Position numbers and translations under genes: made by a program. A stretch of DNA of 39,422 nucleotides from Pararhodospirillum oryzae (GTDB lineage Bacteria > Pseudomonadota > Alphaproteobacteria > Rhodospirillales > Rhodospirillaceae), in the NCBI RefSeq assembly GCF_007992075.1, contig NZ_BJZO01000037.1, positions 1 to 39,422 on the forward strand, read 5' to 3'. The notes under the pieces are model-generated. The model did not search any database and was not told the DNA's origin. It was given only the letters and a program-made list of their open reading frames with translations. This document shows, piece by piece, positions 17,665-26,723 of this stretch (position 1 is its first letter; each line of letters begins with the position of its first letter).

Positions 17665-17687
17665 GCCGGCCCCGGGGTGGGGCCGGC
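17665..17687. terminator. GC-rich hairpin between RND pump gene and ndk
   Basis: GCCGGCCCC (17665-17673) and GGGGCCGGC (17679-17687) form a perfect 9-bp stem with a 5-base loop, 18 bases after the RND permease stop on the minus strand. No U-tract follows, so termination by this hairpin is likely but not certain. Confidence 0.45.
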
Positions 17688-17705
17688 ACGTGACGCGGGC
17701 GCTTT

Positions 17706-20700
17706 CTATCCCGAAGTGCCCGTGGGAGCAATCCCCGTCGGAGCGCGAGGCGTCCCCGGGTCGGGCGACATCCCCTTGCCGTCGTCGCGCAGCACGACGT
17801 AGACCGCCGGAATAACCAGCAGTGTCAACGCGGTGGACGACGCGAGCCCGAAGACCAGCGACAGGGCCAAGCCCTGGAAAATCGGGTCGCTGAGGATGAA
17901 GGCCCCCCCGATCATGGCCGCCGCCGCGGTCAGCACGATGGGCCGGATCCGCGTGGCCCCGGCTTCCAGCAGCGCGTCGCGCAAGGTGGGGGCGTGGGCG
18001 CGGGCGTGGTTGATGAAGTCCACCAGCAAGATTGAATTGCGCACGATGATCCCGGCCAAGGCGATGAACCCGATCATCGACGGGGCCGAGAACGGGGCGC
18101 CAAACAGCCAGTGCCCCAACACGATGCCAATCAGGGTCAAGGGCACGGGAACCAGGATCAGCAGCGGAATCTTGAAGCTGCGGAACTGCCCGACGACCAG
18201 CAGGTAAATGGCCAGCAAGGCCACCCCGAACGCCGCCCCCATGTCGCGGAAGGTCACGTAGGTGATCTCCCATTCCCCATCCCACAGCAAGGTCAGGCCG
18301 GATTCGTCGGGGGGCTGGCCGTGGTAGGCGATGCGCAGCGGCGGCTGGCCGTCGCCGGACTTGGCCAGCACGTCCTCGACCGCGAGCATGCCATACAACG
18401 GCGCCTCGAAGGCGCCGGCGAGGTCCGCCATGACCATTTCCACGAAATGGCCGTCGCGGCGGTAAATGACCCGCGAGGCCTCCTCCACGGTGGCGTTGAC
18501 CACGTCGCCCAGCTCCACCACGCCGGAGGCCGAGGGCACGGGCGTGGCCATCAGCCGCTCGCCGGGGGTGAGGTCGGAAGGCGGCAGGCGCACGACGATT
18601 TCCACCGGTCGCGCCCCGTGGCCGCGATGGGAATAGCCCACCTTCACCCCCCCGATCAGGGCGGCCAGGGTATCATAAACCGCGTCTTCCTCGACCCCAT
18701 GGAAGGCCAGCGCCTCGGAATCCAGGGACATCCGCAGGCGGGGCGCCGGCTGGCCGGCCATGTCGTCGATATCGACCAGGAAGGGCACGGCGTGGAACGC
18801 GGCCTTGACCCGCTCCATGGCGGCAAGACGGCTGGGGGCGTCGGGCCCGTAGACTTCCGCCAGCAAGGTGGAAATGACCGGCGGTCCCGGCGGCACCTCA
18901 ACCACCTTCACGCTGGTGCCCGGCGGCACCGGCAGGTCGGCAAGGCGCTCGCGGGCGTCCAGGGCGATGGCATGACTGGAGCGCTCGCGGTCGTGACGGG
19001 GCAGCAGATTGACCTGGATGTCGCCTTGCTCCGGCTTTGCGCGCAAATAGTAATGGCGGACCAAGCCATTGAAGTTGAAGGGCGCGGCGGTGCCCGCGTA
19101 AAGCTGAAGGGTCGTCAGTTCCGGCAGGTCGGCCAGCCGCAGGGCCGCGTCTTGCAACACGCGCTCGGTCGCCTCCAGCGAGGCGCCCTCGGGCAGGTCG
19201 ATGACCACCTGAAACTCGGATTTATTGTCGAAGGGCAGCAGCTTGACCGTGACATCGCGCGTGTAGAACAAAACGCACACGACCAGGGTCGCCACCCCGG
19301 TGACAAGCAGGAACGTCCACGCCCGGGCCTTGGTGGCCAGCACCGGCCGGGCCAGACAGCGGTAGAGGCGGCCCAGACGGCCCTCCTCGTGGGCGGGGGC
19401 GGCGTCCACGCCGGCCCGGGCGGCCTCGCGGGCGGCCTTGGGCCCGGCGATGCGCAGCAACAGCCATGGGGTGATGATCACGGCCACGAAGAAGCTGAAC
19501 ACCATGGCCGCCGAGGCATTGGCGGGAATCGGGCTCATGTAGGGGCCCATCAGGCCCGACACCGCCATCATCGGCAGCAGGGCGGCGACAATCGTCAAGG
19601 TGGCGACGATGGTGGGATTGCCGACCTCGGCCACGCCCTCGATCGCCTTGTCGATCAAGGATCGACCATCGCGCAGACCCCAGTGCCGAGCGATGTTCTC
19701 AACCACCACGATGGCGTCGTCGACCAGGATGCCAATGGAAAAGATCAGGGCAAACAGGCTGACCCGGTTCAAGGTGTAGCCCATCAGCCAGCTGGCGAAC
19801 AAGGTGAGCAGGATGGTGGTGGGAATGACCAGGGCCACCACCAGGCCGTCGCGCCAGCCAATGGTCAAGGTGATGAGGGCGACGATCGACAAGGTGGCGA
19901 GGCCCAGGTGAAACAAAAGCTCGTTGGCCTTGTCGAGGGCGGTTTCGCCGTAATTACGGGTGATGTCCACATGCACGCCGGCGGGGATCAGGCGCCCTTG
20001 CAGCGAGGCAAGACGTTGCAAGACGCCCTCGGCGACCACCACGGCATTGGCGCCCTTGCGCTTGGCCAGCGCGATGGAGACGGCCGGGCGAACGTCCAGC
20101 CCCAGCTTTTCCGCCCCGGGGGGGACGGCGGGGGTGGCGGTCCAGGCCCGTTGCGTGGCCGGCGTGGTGCCCACCACCACGCTGGCCACGTCCTTGACGT
20201 ACACCGGGCGGCCGTCGCGGGTGGTGATCAGCAACTGCCCGATGTCGGGCACGCCCACCAGGGTCTGGCCGGCGGCCACCGGCAGGTCGGTGTTGCCCGC
20301 GCGCAGATGCCCGACCAGGAACGAGCGGTTGGCCGCTTCCACCTTGTCGACCAGCTGGTTCAAGGTCACGCCCAGGGCGGAGAGGCGTTCGGGGTCGGGC
20401 TCCACCCGGATCTGGTCGGGATCGGCGCCGACCACGAAGGTGAGGCCCACGTTGTCGCTTTTGACCAGCTCGGGCAACAGGTCCTCGACCACGCCGGTGA
20501 GGGCGTTGTGGGTCCAGCGGTCGGCGGCCGGGCCCCGGCCGGAAAGGGTGAGGACGACAATCGGCACGTCGTTGATGCCGCGCCCGACGATCAGCGGCTC
20601 GGGAATGCCCAAGGGCAGGCGGTCGAAGTTGGCGCGAATGGTTTCATGAACGCGCAGCATCGCCACGTCCTCGTCGGTGCCCACCTCGAAGCGGGCGGTG

Positions 20701-20987
20701 ACGAGGACCGAATCGTCAACGGTCTGGGAATAGACGTGCTCGACATCGTCGATCCCCTTGACGATGTCCTCCAAGGGCTTGGTGACCAGCTCGGTGGCGT
20801 CCACGGCCTTGAGGCCGTTGGCGCTGACCAGGATGTCGACCATCGGCACCGAGATCTGCGGCTCTTCCTCGCGTGGCAGGTTAAGAAGAGCCAGGAACCC
20901 CACGGCCAGCGCCGCCAGAAGCAAAAGCGGCGTGAGCGGCGAGGTCAGGAAGGCCCGCGTGATCGCGCCCGAAAGGCCCAGCTTCAT
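17706..20987 (-). CDS. RND efflux permease, AcrB/HAE family
   Basis: Inner-membrane proton antiporter of 1093 residues. Twelve membrane segments are arranged as one plus five, twice, around two periplasmic loops. TM4 carries the paired aspartates D423-D424 (SIGILVDDAIVVVEN) that relay protons in AcrB-type pumps. There is no CusA-type methionine triad, so it belongs with the drug/solvent/small-molecule pumps rather than the heavy-metal ones; the substrate is unknown. The N-terminus reads PREEEPQISVPMVDILVSANG, characteristic of a subfamily common in environmental proteobacteria. The start overlaps the adaptor stop by three bases (ATGA), so the two are translationally coupled. No TolC-type gene is adjacent. 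Confidence 0.92.
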   Translation of the reverse strand: MKLGLSGAITRAFLTSPLTPLLLLAALAVGFLALLNLPREEEPQISVPMVDILVSANGLKAVDATELVTKPLEDIVKGIDDVEHVYSQTVDDSVLVTARFEVGTDEDVAMLRVHETIRANFDRLPLGIPEPLIVGRGINDVPIVVLTLSGRGPAADRWTHNALTGVVEDLLPELVKSDNVGLTFVVGADPDQIRVEPDPERLSALGVTLNQLVDKVEAANRSFLVGHLRAGNTDLPVAAGQTLVGVPDIGQLLITTRDGRPVYVKDVASVVVGTTPATQRAWTATPAVPPGAEKLGLDVRPAVSIALAKRKGANAVVVAEGVLQRLASLQGRLIPAGVHVDITRNYGETALDKANELLFHLGLATLSIVALITLTIGWRDGLVVALVIPTTILLTLFASWLMGYTLNRVSLFALIFSIGILVDDAIVVVENIARHWGLRDGRSLIDKAIEGVAEVGNPTIVATLTIVAALLPMMAVSGLMGPYMSPIPANASAAMVFSFFVAVIITPWLLLRIAGPKAAREAARAGVDAAPAHEEGRLGRLYRCLARPVLATKARAWTFLLVTGVATLVVCVLFYTRDVTVKLLPFDNKSEFQVVIDLPEGASLEATERVLQDAALRLADLPELTTLQLYAGTAAPFNFNGLVRHYYLRAKPEQGDIQVNLLPRHDRERSSHAIALDARERLADLPVPPGTSVKVVEVPPGPPVISTLLAEVYGPDAPSRLAAMERVKAAFHAVPFLVDIDDMAGQPAPRLRMSLDSEALAFHGVEEDAVYDTLAALIGGVKVGYSHRGHGARPVEIVVRLPPSDLTPGERLMATPVPSASGVVELGDVVNATVEEASRVIYRRDGHFVEMVMADLAGAFEAPLYGMLAVEDVLAKSGDGQPPLRIAYHGQPPDESGLTLLWDGEWEITYVTFRDMGAAFGVALLAIYLLVVGQFRSFKIPLLILVPVPLTLIGIVLGHWLFGAPFSAPSMIGFIALAGIIVRNSILLVDFINHARAHAPTLRDALLEAGATRIRPIVLTAAAAMIGGAFILSDPIFQGLALSLVFGLASSTALTLLVIPAVYVVLRDDGKGMSPDPGTPRAPTGIAPTGTSG

Positions 20988-22093
20988 GATCCGGCCTCCG
21001 GGGTGGGAGGCGCGATCACGCGATCGCCATCTTGAAGGCCCGAGAGAACCTCGACCATCCCGTCTTGACGCTGGCCGGTCTGCACCACCACCTGGGCGCC
21101 GTTTTCCAAGGTGGCGTAGGTCAGTCCGAAGCGATGGTGAAGAAAGGAAACAGGCACCCGCATCACCCGGCGCTCGCCGGTGGAAACGTAAACCAACGCG
21201 CGCTCTCCCACGAAATAGTCGCCCAGGTTGTCAACGGCCACGTCGGCGATGACGCGCCCGTCGTGGAGCCGGGGATAGACCTGAACCACGCGCCCGGTGC
21301 CAAAGGCGCCGCTGGCCCGGGGGTCGAGGCCGCGCGGCCCCACCTGGACCGTGTCACCCACGCGCAGGAAGCGGGCGTGACGTTCGGGCAGGCGCATGCG
21401 CAGCAAGAAGGTGTCGCTGGCGATGGTGGCCAGGGTTTCGCCGGGCAGCACCACGGCGCCATCGGTCACCGCCACGTCGAGGACCCGCCCGGCGGCGGGC
21501 GCCAGCACGGCGCCTTCCTCGATCTGGCGGGCCAGCACGTCGCGTTCCTTGCCGGCCGCCTCCAGGGTTTGGGTCAGCATGCGGGTGCGGGTGCGGGCCT
21601 CGTCCAGGCGTTGCTGGGGGGCGGCGCCCTGGGCGCGCAGGGCCTGGGCCCGGCCCTGGTCCAAGGTGGCCTGGGCCAGCTCGGCGGTCAGGGAGCGGAC
21701 CCGCGCCTCGGCGGCCTCCATTTGCAATATTAACTTCTCGTCGGCGACCACCGCGAGTTTCTGACCCGCGCTCACCCGGTCGCCCTCGTCGACGGCCAGG
21801 GCGCCCACCGTGCCGCCGATGCGCGCGCGCGCTTGCAAGGTATCGGCGCTTTCAACCGTGGCAAACACCGCCTTGAGGTCGGGCCGGGGTTCCGCGTGAA
21901 TGGTCAAAACGCCGCCGGGGCCGGAAGACGGGGGGGGATCGCCGGCCACGGCGGGCCCTGCCGCGAGGGCGGCAAGCCCGATGCAAAGGCCAGGCAAGAT
22001 CCCCAGGATTCGCCAGGAGGGAAGCCGTCGCGGGGAGACCCCCGGGCATCGGCAGGGGGGTTGGGGGGGGGGTGTCAACGACCGTCTCCTCAC
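20984..22093 (-). CDS. RND efflux periplasmic adaptor (membrane fusion protein)
   Basis: Adaptor for the adjoining AcrB-like pump, 369 residues. It has an N-terminal signal/anchor (RILGILPGLCIGLAALAAGPAVAG, about 28-51) and the first lipoyl half-motif GTVGALAVDEGDRVSAGQKL. An alpha-helical hairpin (about 120-190) and the second half-motif (EGAVLAPAAGRVLDVAVTDGAVVLPGE) follow, then the beta-barrel and membrane-proximal domains. The GTG at 22093 has AAGGAGA close upstream. A TTG five codons in, preceded by GAGGAGA, is an alternative, since the first 25 residues are proline-rich and not conserved in character. No lipobox is evident. Confidence 0.88.
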   Translation of the reverse strand: MRRRSLTPPPQPPCRCPGVSPRRLPSWRILGILPGLCIGLAALAAGPAVAGDPPPSSGPGGVLTIHAEPRPDLKAVFATVESADTLQARARIGGTVGALAVDEGDRVSAGQKLAVVADEKLILQMEAAEARVRSLTAELAQATLDQGRAQALRAQGAAPQQRLDEARTRTRMLTQTLEAAGKERDVLARQIEEGAVLAPAAGRVLDVAVTDGAVVLPGETLATIASDTFLLRMRLPERHARFLRVGDTVQVGPRGLDPRASGAFGTGRVVQVYPRLHDGRVIADVAVDNLGDYFVGERALVYVSTGERRVMRVPVSFLHHRFGLTYATLENGAQVVVQTGQRQDGMVEVLSGLQDGDRVIAPPTPEAGS

Positions 22094-22593
22094 CGCCTTC
22101 TCCTTATATTCTCACGCAGTGTTCATAAGGGGCTTGTTTTTCCCGTACAAGGGGAAGCGGGCAAGAGAGCAAGCGTCGCCCGCCGGCAGGGTAGCGCCGC
22201 CCCGGTATATTAGCAAATGCAGATCTTCGGTGAAATCGTGTTTGAAAAACCGTTCCGGTCTTGAAACTGGCGGGCCACCGGCGCACCTTACGTTGCCGGA
22301 GCACAACGCACCTGCATGGTTCATGCCAGGGCGTGACGTGTCCGCAAGGGCAGGCCGGGGTTGGAGCGGGCAAACGGATGGCTTGCATCATCAAGCCGGT
22401 ACCAGCCAACCGTTTGTCTGGGGTCGCACGCAGACCGGAGGTCCGGCGAGACCGGCCGAGTTAACACTCTCTTCACCCCGATCGCCGTACTGTCGCAAGG
22501 AAAGATCTTGCGCATGGCGTTGTTCTTTGGCGGGATAAGGGGGCCTTGGCTTTCGAGGTTCGTCAAGGTGCGGGGTCGAGCTCCCAGGCAGGG
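22094..22593. other. 500-base intergenic region between divergent efflux and flagellar operons
   Basis: This is the longest gene-free stretch of the window. It should hold the promoter of the RND pair (minus) and of fliF (plus). Seen: AAGGAGA before the adaptor GTG (about 22098-22104), a CtrA-like box at 22461-22476, and a 6-bp inverted repeat CGCAAG/CTTGCG at 22494-22512. The region is less GC-rich than its neighbours. Short open frames on the minus strand around 22104-22409 show no family features and are not called. A small RNA cannot be excluded. Confidence 0.6.
22461..22476 (+). promoter_or_regulatory. Possible CtrA-binding site upstream of fliF
   Basis: TTAACACTCTCTTCAC fits the alphaproteobacterial CtrA motif TTAA-N7-TTAA with one mismatch (TTCA in the second half) and exact spacing. 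It lies 118 bases before the fliF start. CtrA controls the early flagellar operons in Caulobacter and motility in Rhodospirillaceae, so the position is sensible. A single 7-of-8 match is weak evidence alone. Confidence 0.35.
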
Positions 22594-24255
22594 ATGAATA
22601 CTGTGAACAATTTCGTCCAAACTTTGCGCAGTCTTGGACCGGTGCGTCTGGCGGCGCTGGCCGGCGTGGGCGTTGCGCTGATCGGATTTATAATTTATTT
22701 CGCCTCGCGGATGACCTCGACCCAAATGGATCTCCTGTACGGGGATTTGGCCCCGGGCGATGCCAAGGCGATTATTACCCAGTTGGAAGACAAGAATATC
22801 CCCTACCAGATGGCTGACGGGGGAAAATCAGTTTTGGTTCCTTCCGATCAGGTTCTCAAGTTGCGGGTTCAGATGGCCGAAATGGCCCTGCCCACGGGGG
22901 CCACGGTCGGTTACGAGCTGTTCGACAACACGAGCGCCCTGGGATCGACCCAGTTCACCCAGAACATCAACCTGGTGCGGGCCCTTGAAGGCGAGCTGGC
23001 CCGGACCATCCGCTCGATTCAGGGGGTGGACGGGGCCCGGGTGCATCTGGTGCTGCCCAAGCGCGAGCCCTTTACCCGCGAGGAAATCCAGCCCAGCGCC
23101 TCGGTGGTGGTCCACATGCGCGGCGGCCGGTTGCAGCCGGCGCAGGTTCTGGCCATCCAGAACCTGATCGCGGCCTCGGTGCCGTCGATGAAGGCGTCGC
23201 AGGTGGCGATCATCGACGAACGGGGCACGCTGCTGACGCGCGGCATGGACGACGAAGGAACCCTGCTGGCCCAGACCCAAGACGAAATGCGCAAGGCCGA
23301 GGAACGTCGACTCGCCAGCGCGATCGAGCAGCTCCTGGAACGCACCGTGGGCGTGGGCAAGGTGCGGGCCGAGGTCGTGGCCGAGATGGACTTCAACCGC
23401 GTGGTGACCAATCACGAATCGTATGATCCGGAAGGGCAGGTCGTGCGGTCGTCGACCACCATCGGCGAGGAAAACAACACCAGCGACACGGTTGAAAACG
23501 TTTCGGTTCAGCAGAACCTGCCCGCCGGGCAGTTCAGCGGCAACGGAGCGCCCACGTCGCGTTCCAGCGAGAAGCGCAACGAAGAGACCATCAATTACGA
23601 AATCACCCGCACGACCACCAACGAGATCAAGGAAGCGGGCAAGATCCATCGTCTGTCCGTGGCGGTGATGGTCGATGGCGTCGCCAACAAGGCCGCCGAC
23701 GGCACCACGAGCTGGACGCCGCGCAGCGACGAGGAAATGAAAAAGATCACGGCGCTGGTGCGCTCGGCCATGGGGTTCGACGATACCCGGGGCGACCAGC
23801 TTGAAGTGGTCAACATGCAGTTCGTCGACATGGGCGACATGCTGGGCACCGACACCGAATGGAGCTTCATGGGCTTCACCAAGGCCGAGATCATGAAGAT
23901 CGCCGAGGGGCTGGGCGTGGCCATCGTCGCCATTCTGGTCATCTTGCTGGTGGTCCGCCCGCTGGTGCAGCGTGCCTTCGAGAACCTGCCCGCCGGGGCC
24001 GATCAGGCCGGGGTGGGCCTGCTGACCGCCGAAATGCAAGGGGCCCCGCAGTTGACCGGTCCGGGCGGCATGCCCATCCCCGGAAGCATGCTGGGCGCCC
24101 CCGACGAGCTGGAGGACGCGGAAGAACTGATCGACATCGACAAGGTGGAAGGGCGCGTCAAGGCGTCGAGCTTGCGCAAGATCGGCGAAATCGTTGATAA
24201 ACACCCCGAAGAAGCGTTGTCCATCATTCGCAACTGGTTGTACCAGGAAACCTGA
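22594..24255 (+). CDS. fliF: Flagellar MS-ring protein FliF
   Basis: Forms the MS ring in the inner membrane at the base of the flagellum. The protein has 553 residues. TM1 is at about 22-42 (LAGVGVALIGFIIYFASRM); the periplasmic ring-building domains carry PTGATVGYELFD, VRALEGELARTI and RVHLVLPKREPF. TM2 is near 455-475 (VAIVAILVILLVVRPLVQ). The C-terminal tail EIVDKHPEEALSIIRNWLYQ is the FliG-binding segment. The ATG at 22594 starts MNTVNNFVQTLRSLGPVR just before TM1; an ATG 16 codons upstream is in frame but adds no recognisable sequence. It is the first gene of the flagellar operon; fliG follows after 33 bases. Confidence 0.95.
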   Translation: MNTVNNFVQTLRSLGPVRLAALAGVGVALIGFIIYFASRMTSTQMDLLYGDLAPGDAKAIITQLEDKNIPYQMADGGKSVLVPSDQVLKLRVQMAEMALPTGATVGYELFDNTSALGSTQFTQNINLVRALEGELARTIRSIQGVDGARVHLVLPKREPFTREEIQPSASVVVHMRGGRLQPAQVLAIQNLIAASVPSMKASQVAIIDERGTLLTRGMDDEGTLLAQTQDEMRKAEERRLASAIEQLLERTVGVGKVRAEVVAEMDFNRVVTNHESYDPEGQVVRSSTTIGEENNTSDTVENVSVQQNLPAGQFSGNGAPTSRSSEKRNEETINYEITRTTTNEIKEAGKIHRLSVAVMVDGVANKAADGTTSWTPRSDEEMKKITALVRSAMGFDDTRGDQLEVVNMQFVDMGDMLGTDTEWSFMGFTKAEIMKIAEGLGVAIVAILVILLVVRPLVQRAFENLPAGADQAGVGLLTAEMQGAPQLTGPGGMPIPGSMLGAPDELEDAEELIDIDKVEGRVKASSLRKIGEIVDKHPEEALSIIRNWLYQET

Positions 24256-24288
24256 CCTCGCCTGCCGGTCTGACAGGAGATCCGAATC

Positions 24289-25308
24289 GTGTCGCGCATC
24301 AAGGAAGATTATCGCAGCCTGACCGGCCCGCAAAAGGCGGCCATCATGATGCTGTCCCTGGGCGAGGACCATTCGGCCAAGCTGTTCGCCATGATGGACG
24401 ACGAGGAAATTCGCGAGCTGTCGCAGATCATGGCGACGCTGGGCACCATTGGTGCCTCGGTTGTCGAGCGCTTGTTCATCGATTTCGCCGACGCGATTTC
24501 CAATACCGGCTCGCTGGTCGGCTCGTTTGACACCACCGAACGGCTTTTGATGCGGTCCTTGCCCAAGGACCGGGTTACCCAGATCATGGAAGAGATCCGG
24601 GGCCCGGCCGGCCGCACCATGTGGGACAAGCTCGGCAATGTGAACGAGCAGGTTCTGGCGAATTACCTGAAAAACGAGTATCCGCAGACCGTGGCCGTGG
24701 TGCTGTCCAAGATCAAGCCCGACCATGCCAGCCGGGTCTTGTGCCTGCTGCCCGAAAACTTCGCCATGGAAGTCATCATGCGCATGCTGCACATGGAGGC
24801 GATCCAGAAGGAAGTGCTGGAAGGCGTGGAAAAAACCCTGCGCACCGAGTTCATGTCGAACCTGGCCCGCACCGCCAAGCGCGACGCCCACGAGATGATG
24901 GCCGAGATTTTCAACAACCTCGACCGCAACACCGAAAGCCGCTTCCTGACCTCGCTGGAGGAGCGCAGCCGCGAATCCGCCGAGAAGATCAAGAAGCTGA
25001 TGTTCACCTTCGAGGACCTCAACCGCCTGGATTCCCAAGGGGTGCAGACCCTGCTGCGCCACGTGGAAAAGGACAAGCTGGGCCTGGCCCTCAAGGGCGC
25101 CTCGAACACCGTCAAGGACATGTTCTTCGGCAATATGTCGGAACGCGCCGGCAAGATGCTGCGCGAGGACATGGAAGCCATGGGCCCGGTGCGTCTGCGC
25201 GAGGTGGACGAAGCGCAGAATTCCATCGTCACCCTTGCCAAGGAACTGGCCAACAATGGTCAGATCGTGATTTCCGAGGGCAAGGACGAAGACGAGCTGG
25301 TTTACTAA
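24289..25308 (+). CDS. fliG: Flagellar motor switch protein FliG
   Basis: C-ring protein that receives torque from the stator and binds FliF and FliM. The protein has 339 residues, normal length. Motifs: [17 protein letters not shown] at the N-terminus, [23 protein letters not shown] in the middle (EHPQ-like motif) and the C-terminal torque domain with [20 protein letters not shown]...[20 protein letters not shown]. The start is GTG at 24289 with AGGAGA eight bases upstream. It sits between fliF and fliH with gaps of 33 and 15 bases, clearly in one operon. Confidence 0.96.
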   Translation: MSRIKEDYRSLTGPQKAAIMMLSLGEDHSAKLFAMMDDEEIRELSQIMATLGTIGASVVERLFIDFADAISNTGSLVGSFDTTERLLMRSLPKDRVTQIMEEIRGPAGRTMWDKLGNVNEQVLANYLKNEYPQTVAVVLSKIKPDHASRVLCLLPENFAMEVIMRMLHMEAIQKEVLEGVEKTLRTEFMSNLARTAKRDAHEMMAEIFNNLDRNTESRFLTSLEERSRESAEKIKKLMFTFEDLNRLDSQGVQTLLRHVEKDKLGLALKGASNTVKDMFFGNMSERAGKMLREDMEAMGPVRLREVDEAQNSIVTLAKELANNGQIVISEGKDEDELVY

Positions 25309-25323
25309 TTCGATCGGGTTTCC

Positions 25324-26082
25324 ATGGGCGAGATCGCGAAATTCCTGTTCGACCGGCGTTTCGACCGTCCCCTCGACCCGCGCGAGGGCTGGGGGGCGGA
25401 GCGCGCGCCCGAGGCGCCGCCCGATCCCCCGCCCGAGCCCGAGGAGCCGCCCCCGCCGCCGCCGCCCCTGTTCACGGCGGCCGAGGTTGACGCGGCCCGG
25501 GAGGAAGGCTACATCGCCGGACACACGGCCGCCCTGGAGGATGCCAGCGCGGCCAACGAGCGCATGGCCGCCCTGGCCCTGGGCGAGGTTGCCCAGGGGC
25601 TGCAAGACGTGATGAACCAGCATGCCGAGGCCATGGAAAACATGGCCCGCGACGCCGCCCGCCTTGCGTACTGCATCTGTCGCAAGGTCCTGCCGGTGGG
25701 GGCCGACACCGTGGTGGTGGACGAGGTCGCGGCCCTGCTGGCCGATACCTTGCCGCAGGTGCTCGACGAGCCCCGCCTGGTGGTGCGGGTGCATCCCGAC
25801 GTCGCCGAGCTGGTGCGCGCGCGCGTCGGCCCGCTGGTGAAGGACTGTGGGTACGAGGGGCGGTTGACGGTCACGTCCGATCCGCGCCTGGGGCGGCCCG
25901 ACTGCCGCGTTGAATGGGGGGAAGGGGGCATCGAGCGCGACAGTGCCCGTCAGTGGTCGGAGATCGAAGCGATCGTCGCCCGTCATGTGGGCATGGAGCG
26001 CACCGAAAGCGAGGCCCCCGATCCCTCCTCGTCCGAACCGCCGCCGGCGGAGGATGACCCCCGGTCCGACTCCGGCGCCTGA
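25324..26082 (+). CDS. fliH: Flagellar assembly protein FliH
   Basis: Regulator of the flagellar export ATPase FliI, linking it to the C-ring. The protein has 252 residues. After an N-terminal conserved stretch (MGEIAKFLFDRRFDRP, a start shared by alphaproteobacterial FliH/FlbE proteins) comes a very proline-rich linker at about 30-49, then AREEGYIAGHTAAL (the EGY.AG motif), a helical region and the V1/V-type E-subunit-like C-terminal domain (LVVRVHPDVAELVRARV, LTVTSDPRLGRPDCRVEW). The tail (about 228-252) is acidic and low in complexity. It lies 15 bases after fliG and 41 before fliN. Confidence 0.88.
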   Translation: MGEIAKFLFDRRFDRPLDPREGWGAERAPEAPPDPPPEPEEPPPPPPPLFTAAEVDAAREEGYIAGHTAALEDASAANERMAALALGEVAQGLQDVMNQHAEAMENMARDAARLAYCICRKVLPVGADTVVVDEVAALLADTLPQVLDEPRLVVRVHPDVAELVRARVGPLVKDCGYEGRLTVTSDPRLGRPDCRVEWGEGGIERDSARQWSEIEAIVARHVGMERTESEAPDPSSSEPPPAEDDPRSDSGA

Positions 26083-26123
26083 TCGCGGCGCCCTCTTCAT
26101 CGATGTCCCATCAGGAGGCTGCC

Positions 26124-26477
26124 ATGGCCGACGAGGAATTCAACCTGACCGATCTCAACCCCAACGCCCCGACCGAGGACGGAATGACCGAGGATTTCCA
26201 GGCCACGGATGTCCCCGACCGGCCGCGCTCGGCCGCCGACCTGGAGGCGGTCTACGATATTCCGGTGCAGGTCTCGGCGGTGCTGGGCAAGGCGCACATG
26301 CAGGTCAATCAGTTGTTGAAACTAGGCCGGGGCGCCGTGGTCGAACTGGACCGCAAGGTGGGCGAGGCCATCGACATTTATGTCAACAACCGTCTGGTCG
26401 CGCGTGGCGAGGTGGTGGTGGTCGAAGATCGCCTGGGGGTGACCATGACCGAAATCATCAAGTCCGAACGCAACTGA
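26124..26477 (+). CDS. fliN: Flagellar motor switch protein FliN
   Basis: C-ring component that, with FliM and FliG, sets rotation direction and supports export. The ATG at 26124 is chosen because AGGAGG (26113-26118) lies five bases upstream; the in-frame ATG at 26103 precedes that site. The protein has 117 residues. The N-terminal 45 residues are acidic and flexible. The SpoA (surface presentation of antigens) domain follows: IPVQVSAVLGKAHMQVNQLL, LGRGAVVELDRKVGEAIDIY, VNNRLVARGEVVVVEDRLGV. It is followed by 246 bases that contain a three-copy 57-bp repeat before motA. Confidence 0.95.
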   Translation: MADEEFNLTDLNPNAPTEDGMTEDFQATDVPDRPRSAADLEAVYDIPVQVSAVLGKAHMQVNQLLKLGRGAVVELDRKVGEAIDIYVNNRLVARGEVVVVEDRLGVTMTEIIKSERN

Positions 26478-26530
26478 TCCGGATCGCGTCGTGCGTTAAA
26501 CCGGATCCGGGCACGGTGTTCCAAGTGTCT

Positions 26531-26701
26531 GTTTTTGCGTTCTATTTATCCGAAAAGCAGTTCCCGTTTTTCGGATCTCACTCTAAAGTTTTCGCGTTCG
26601 ATTTATCCGAAAAGCGGTTTCCACTTTTCGGATCTCACTCTAAAGTTTTTGCGTTCGATTTGTCCGAAAAGCGGTTTCCACTTTTCGGATCTCACTCTAA
26701 A
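26531..26701 (+). repeat. Three tandem 57-bp copies of the palindromic repeat
   Basis: Units start at 26531, 26588 and 26645. Each has GTTTT(T/C)GCGTTC(G/T)ATT, arm TCCGAAAAG, a spacer (CGGTTTCCA in units 2 and 3), arm CTTTTCGGA (perfect 9-bp arms in unit 2: 26606-26614 and 26624-26632) and tail TCTCACTCTAAA. Units 2 and 3 differ at only about two positions; unit 1 is more diverged. The period of 57 is a multiple of three and leaves open frames through the array. It separates fliN from motA. A possible secondary hairpin, GATCCGG/CCGGATC, lies just upstream at about 26477-26508. Confidence 0.93.
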
Positions 26702-26723
26702 GACGGCAAGAGGCGTCCGCTCA

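Noticed and set aside
22104-22409. Short minus-strand gene in the fliF upstream region
   Set aside because: No conserved motif, no convincing ribosome binding site, and it overlaps the likely promoter of the RND operon.
22514-22534. Sigma-54 promoter (TGGC...TTGGC) before fliF
   Set aside because: The GG and GC dinucleotides are 12 bases apart instead of the required 10, so it does not fit the -24/-12 consensus.
22828-26100. Very long open frame on the minus strand opposite fliF-fliG-fliH (also 18111-21035 plus, 3009-5249 minus, 35708-37561 minus)
   Set aside because: These are mirror frames of strongly coding genes in GC-rich DNA. Their translations are low in complexity and show no family motifs.
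26531-26701. Possible CRISPR array (regular repeats)
   Set aside because: The three 57-bp units are contiguous, with no unique spacers between them, and single copies occur elsewhere in both orientations. This is a tandem palindromic repeat.
26535-26723. N-terminal extension of MotA encoded by the repeats
   Set aside because: The frame is open, but MotA homology and a suitable ribosome binding site begin at 26724, and the repeats also occur at sites where they cannot be coding.
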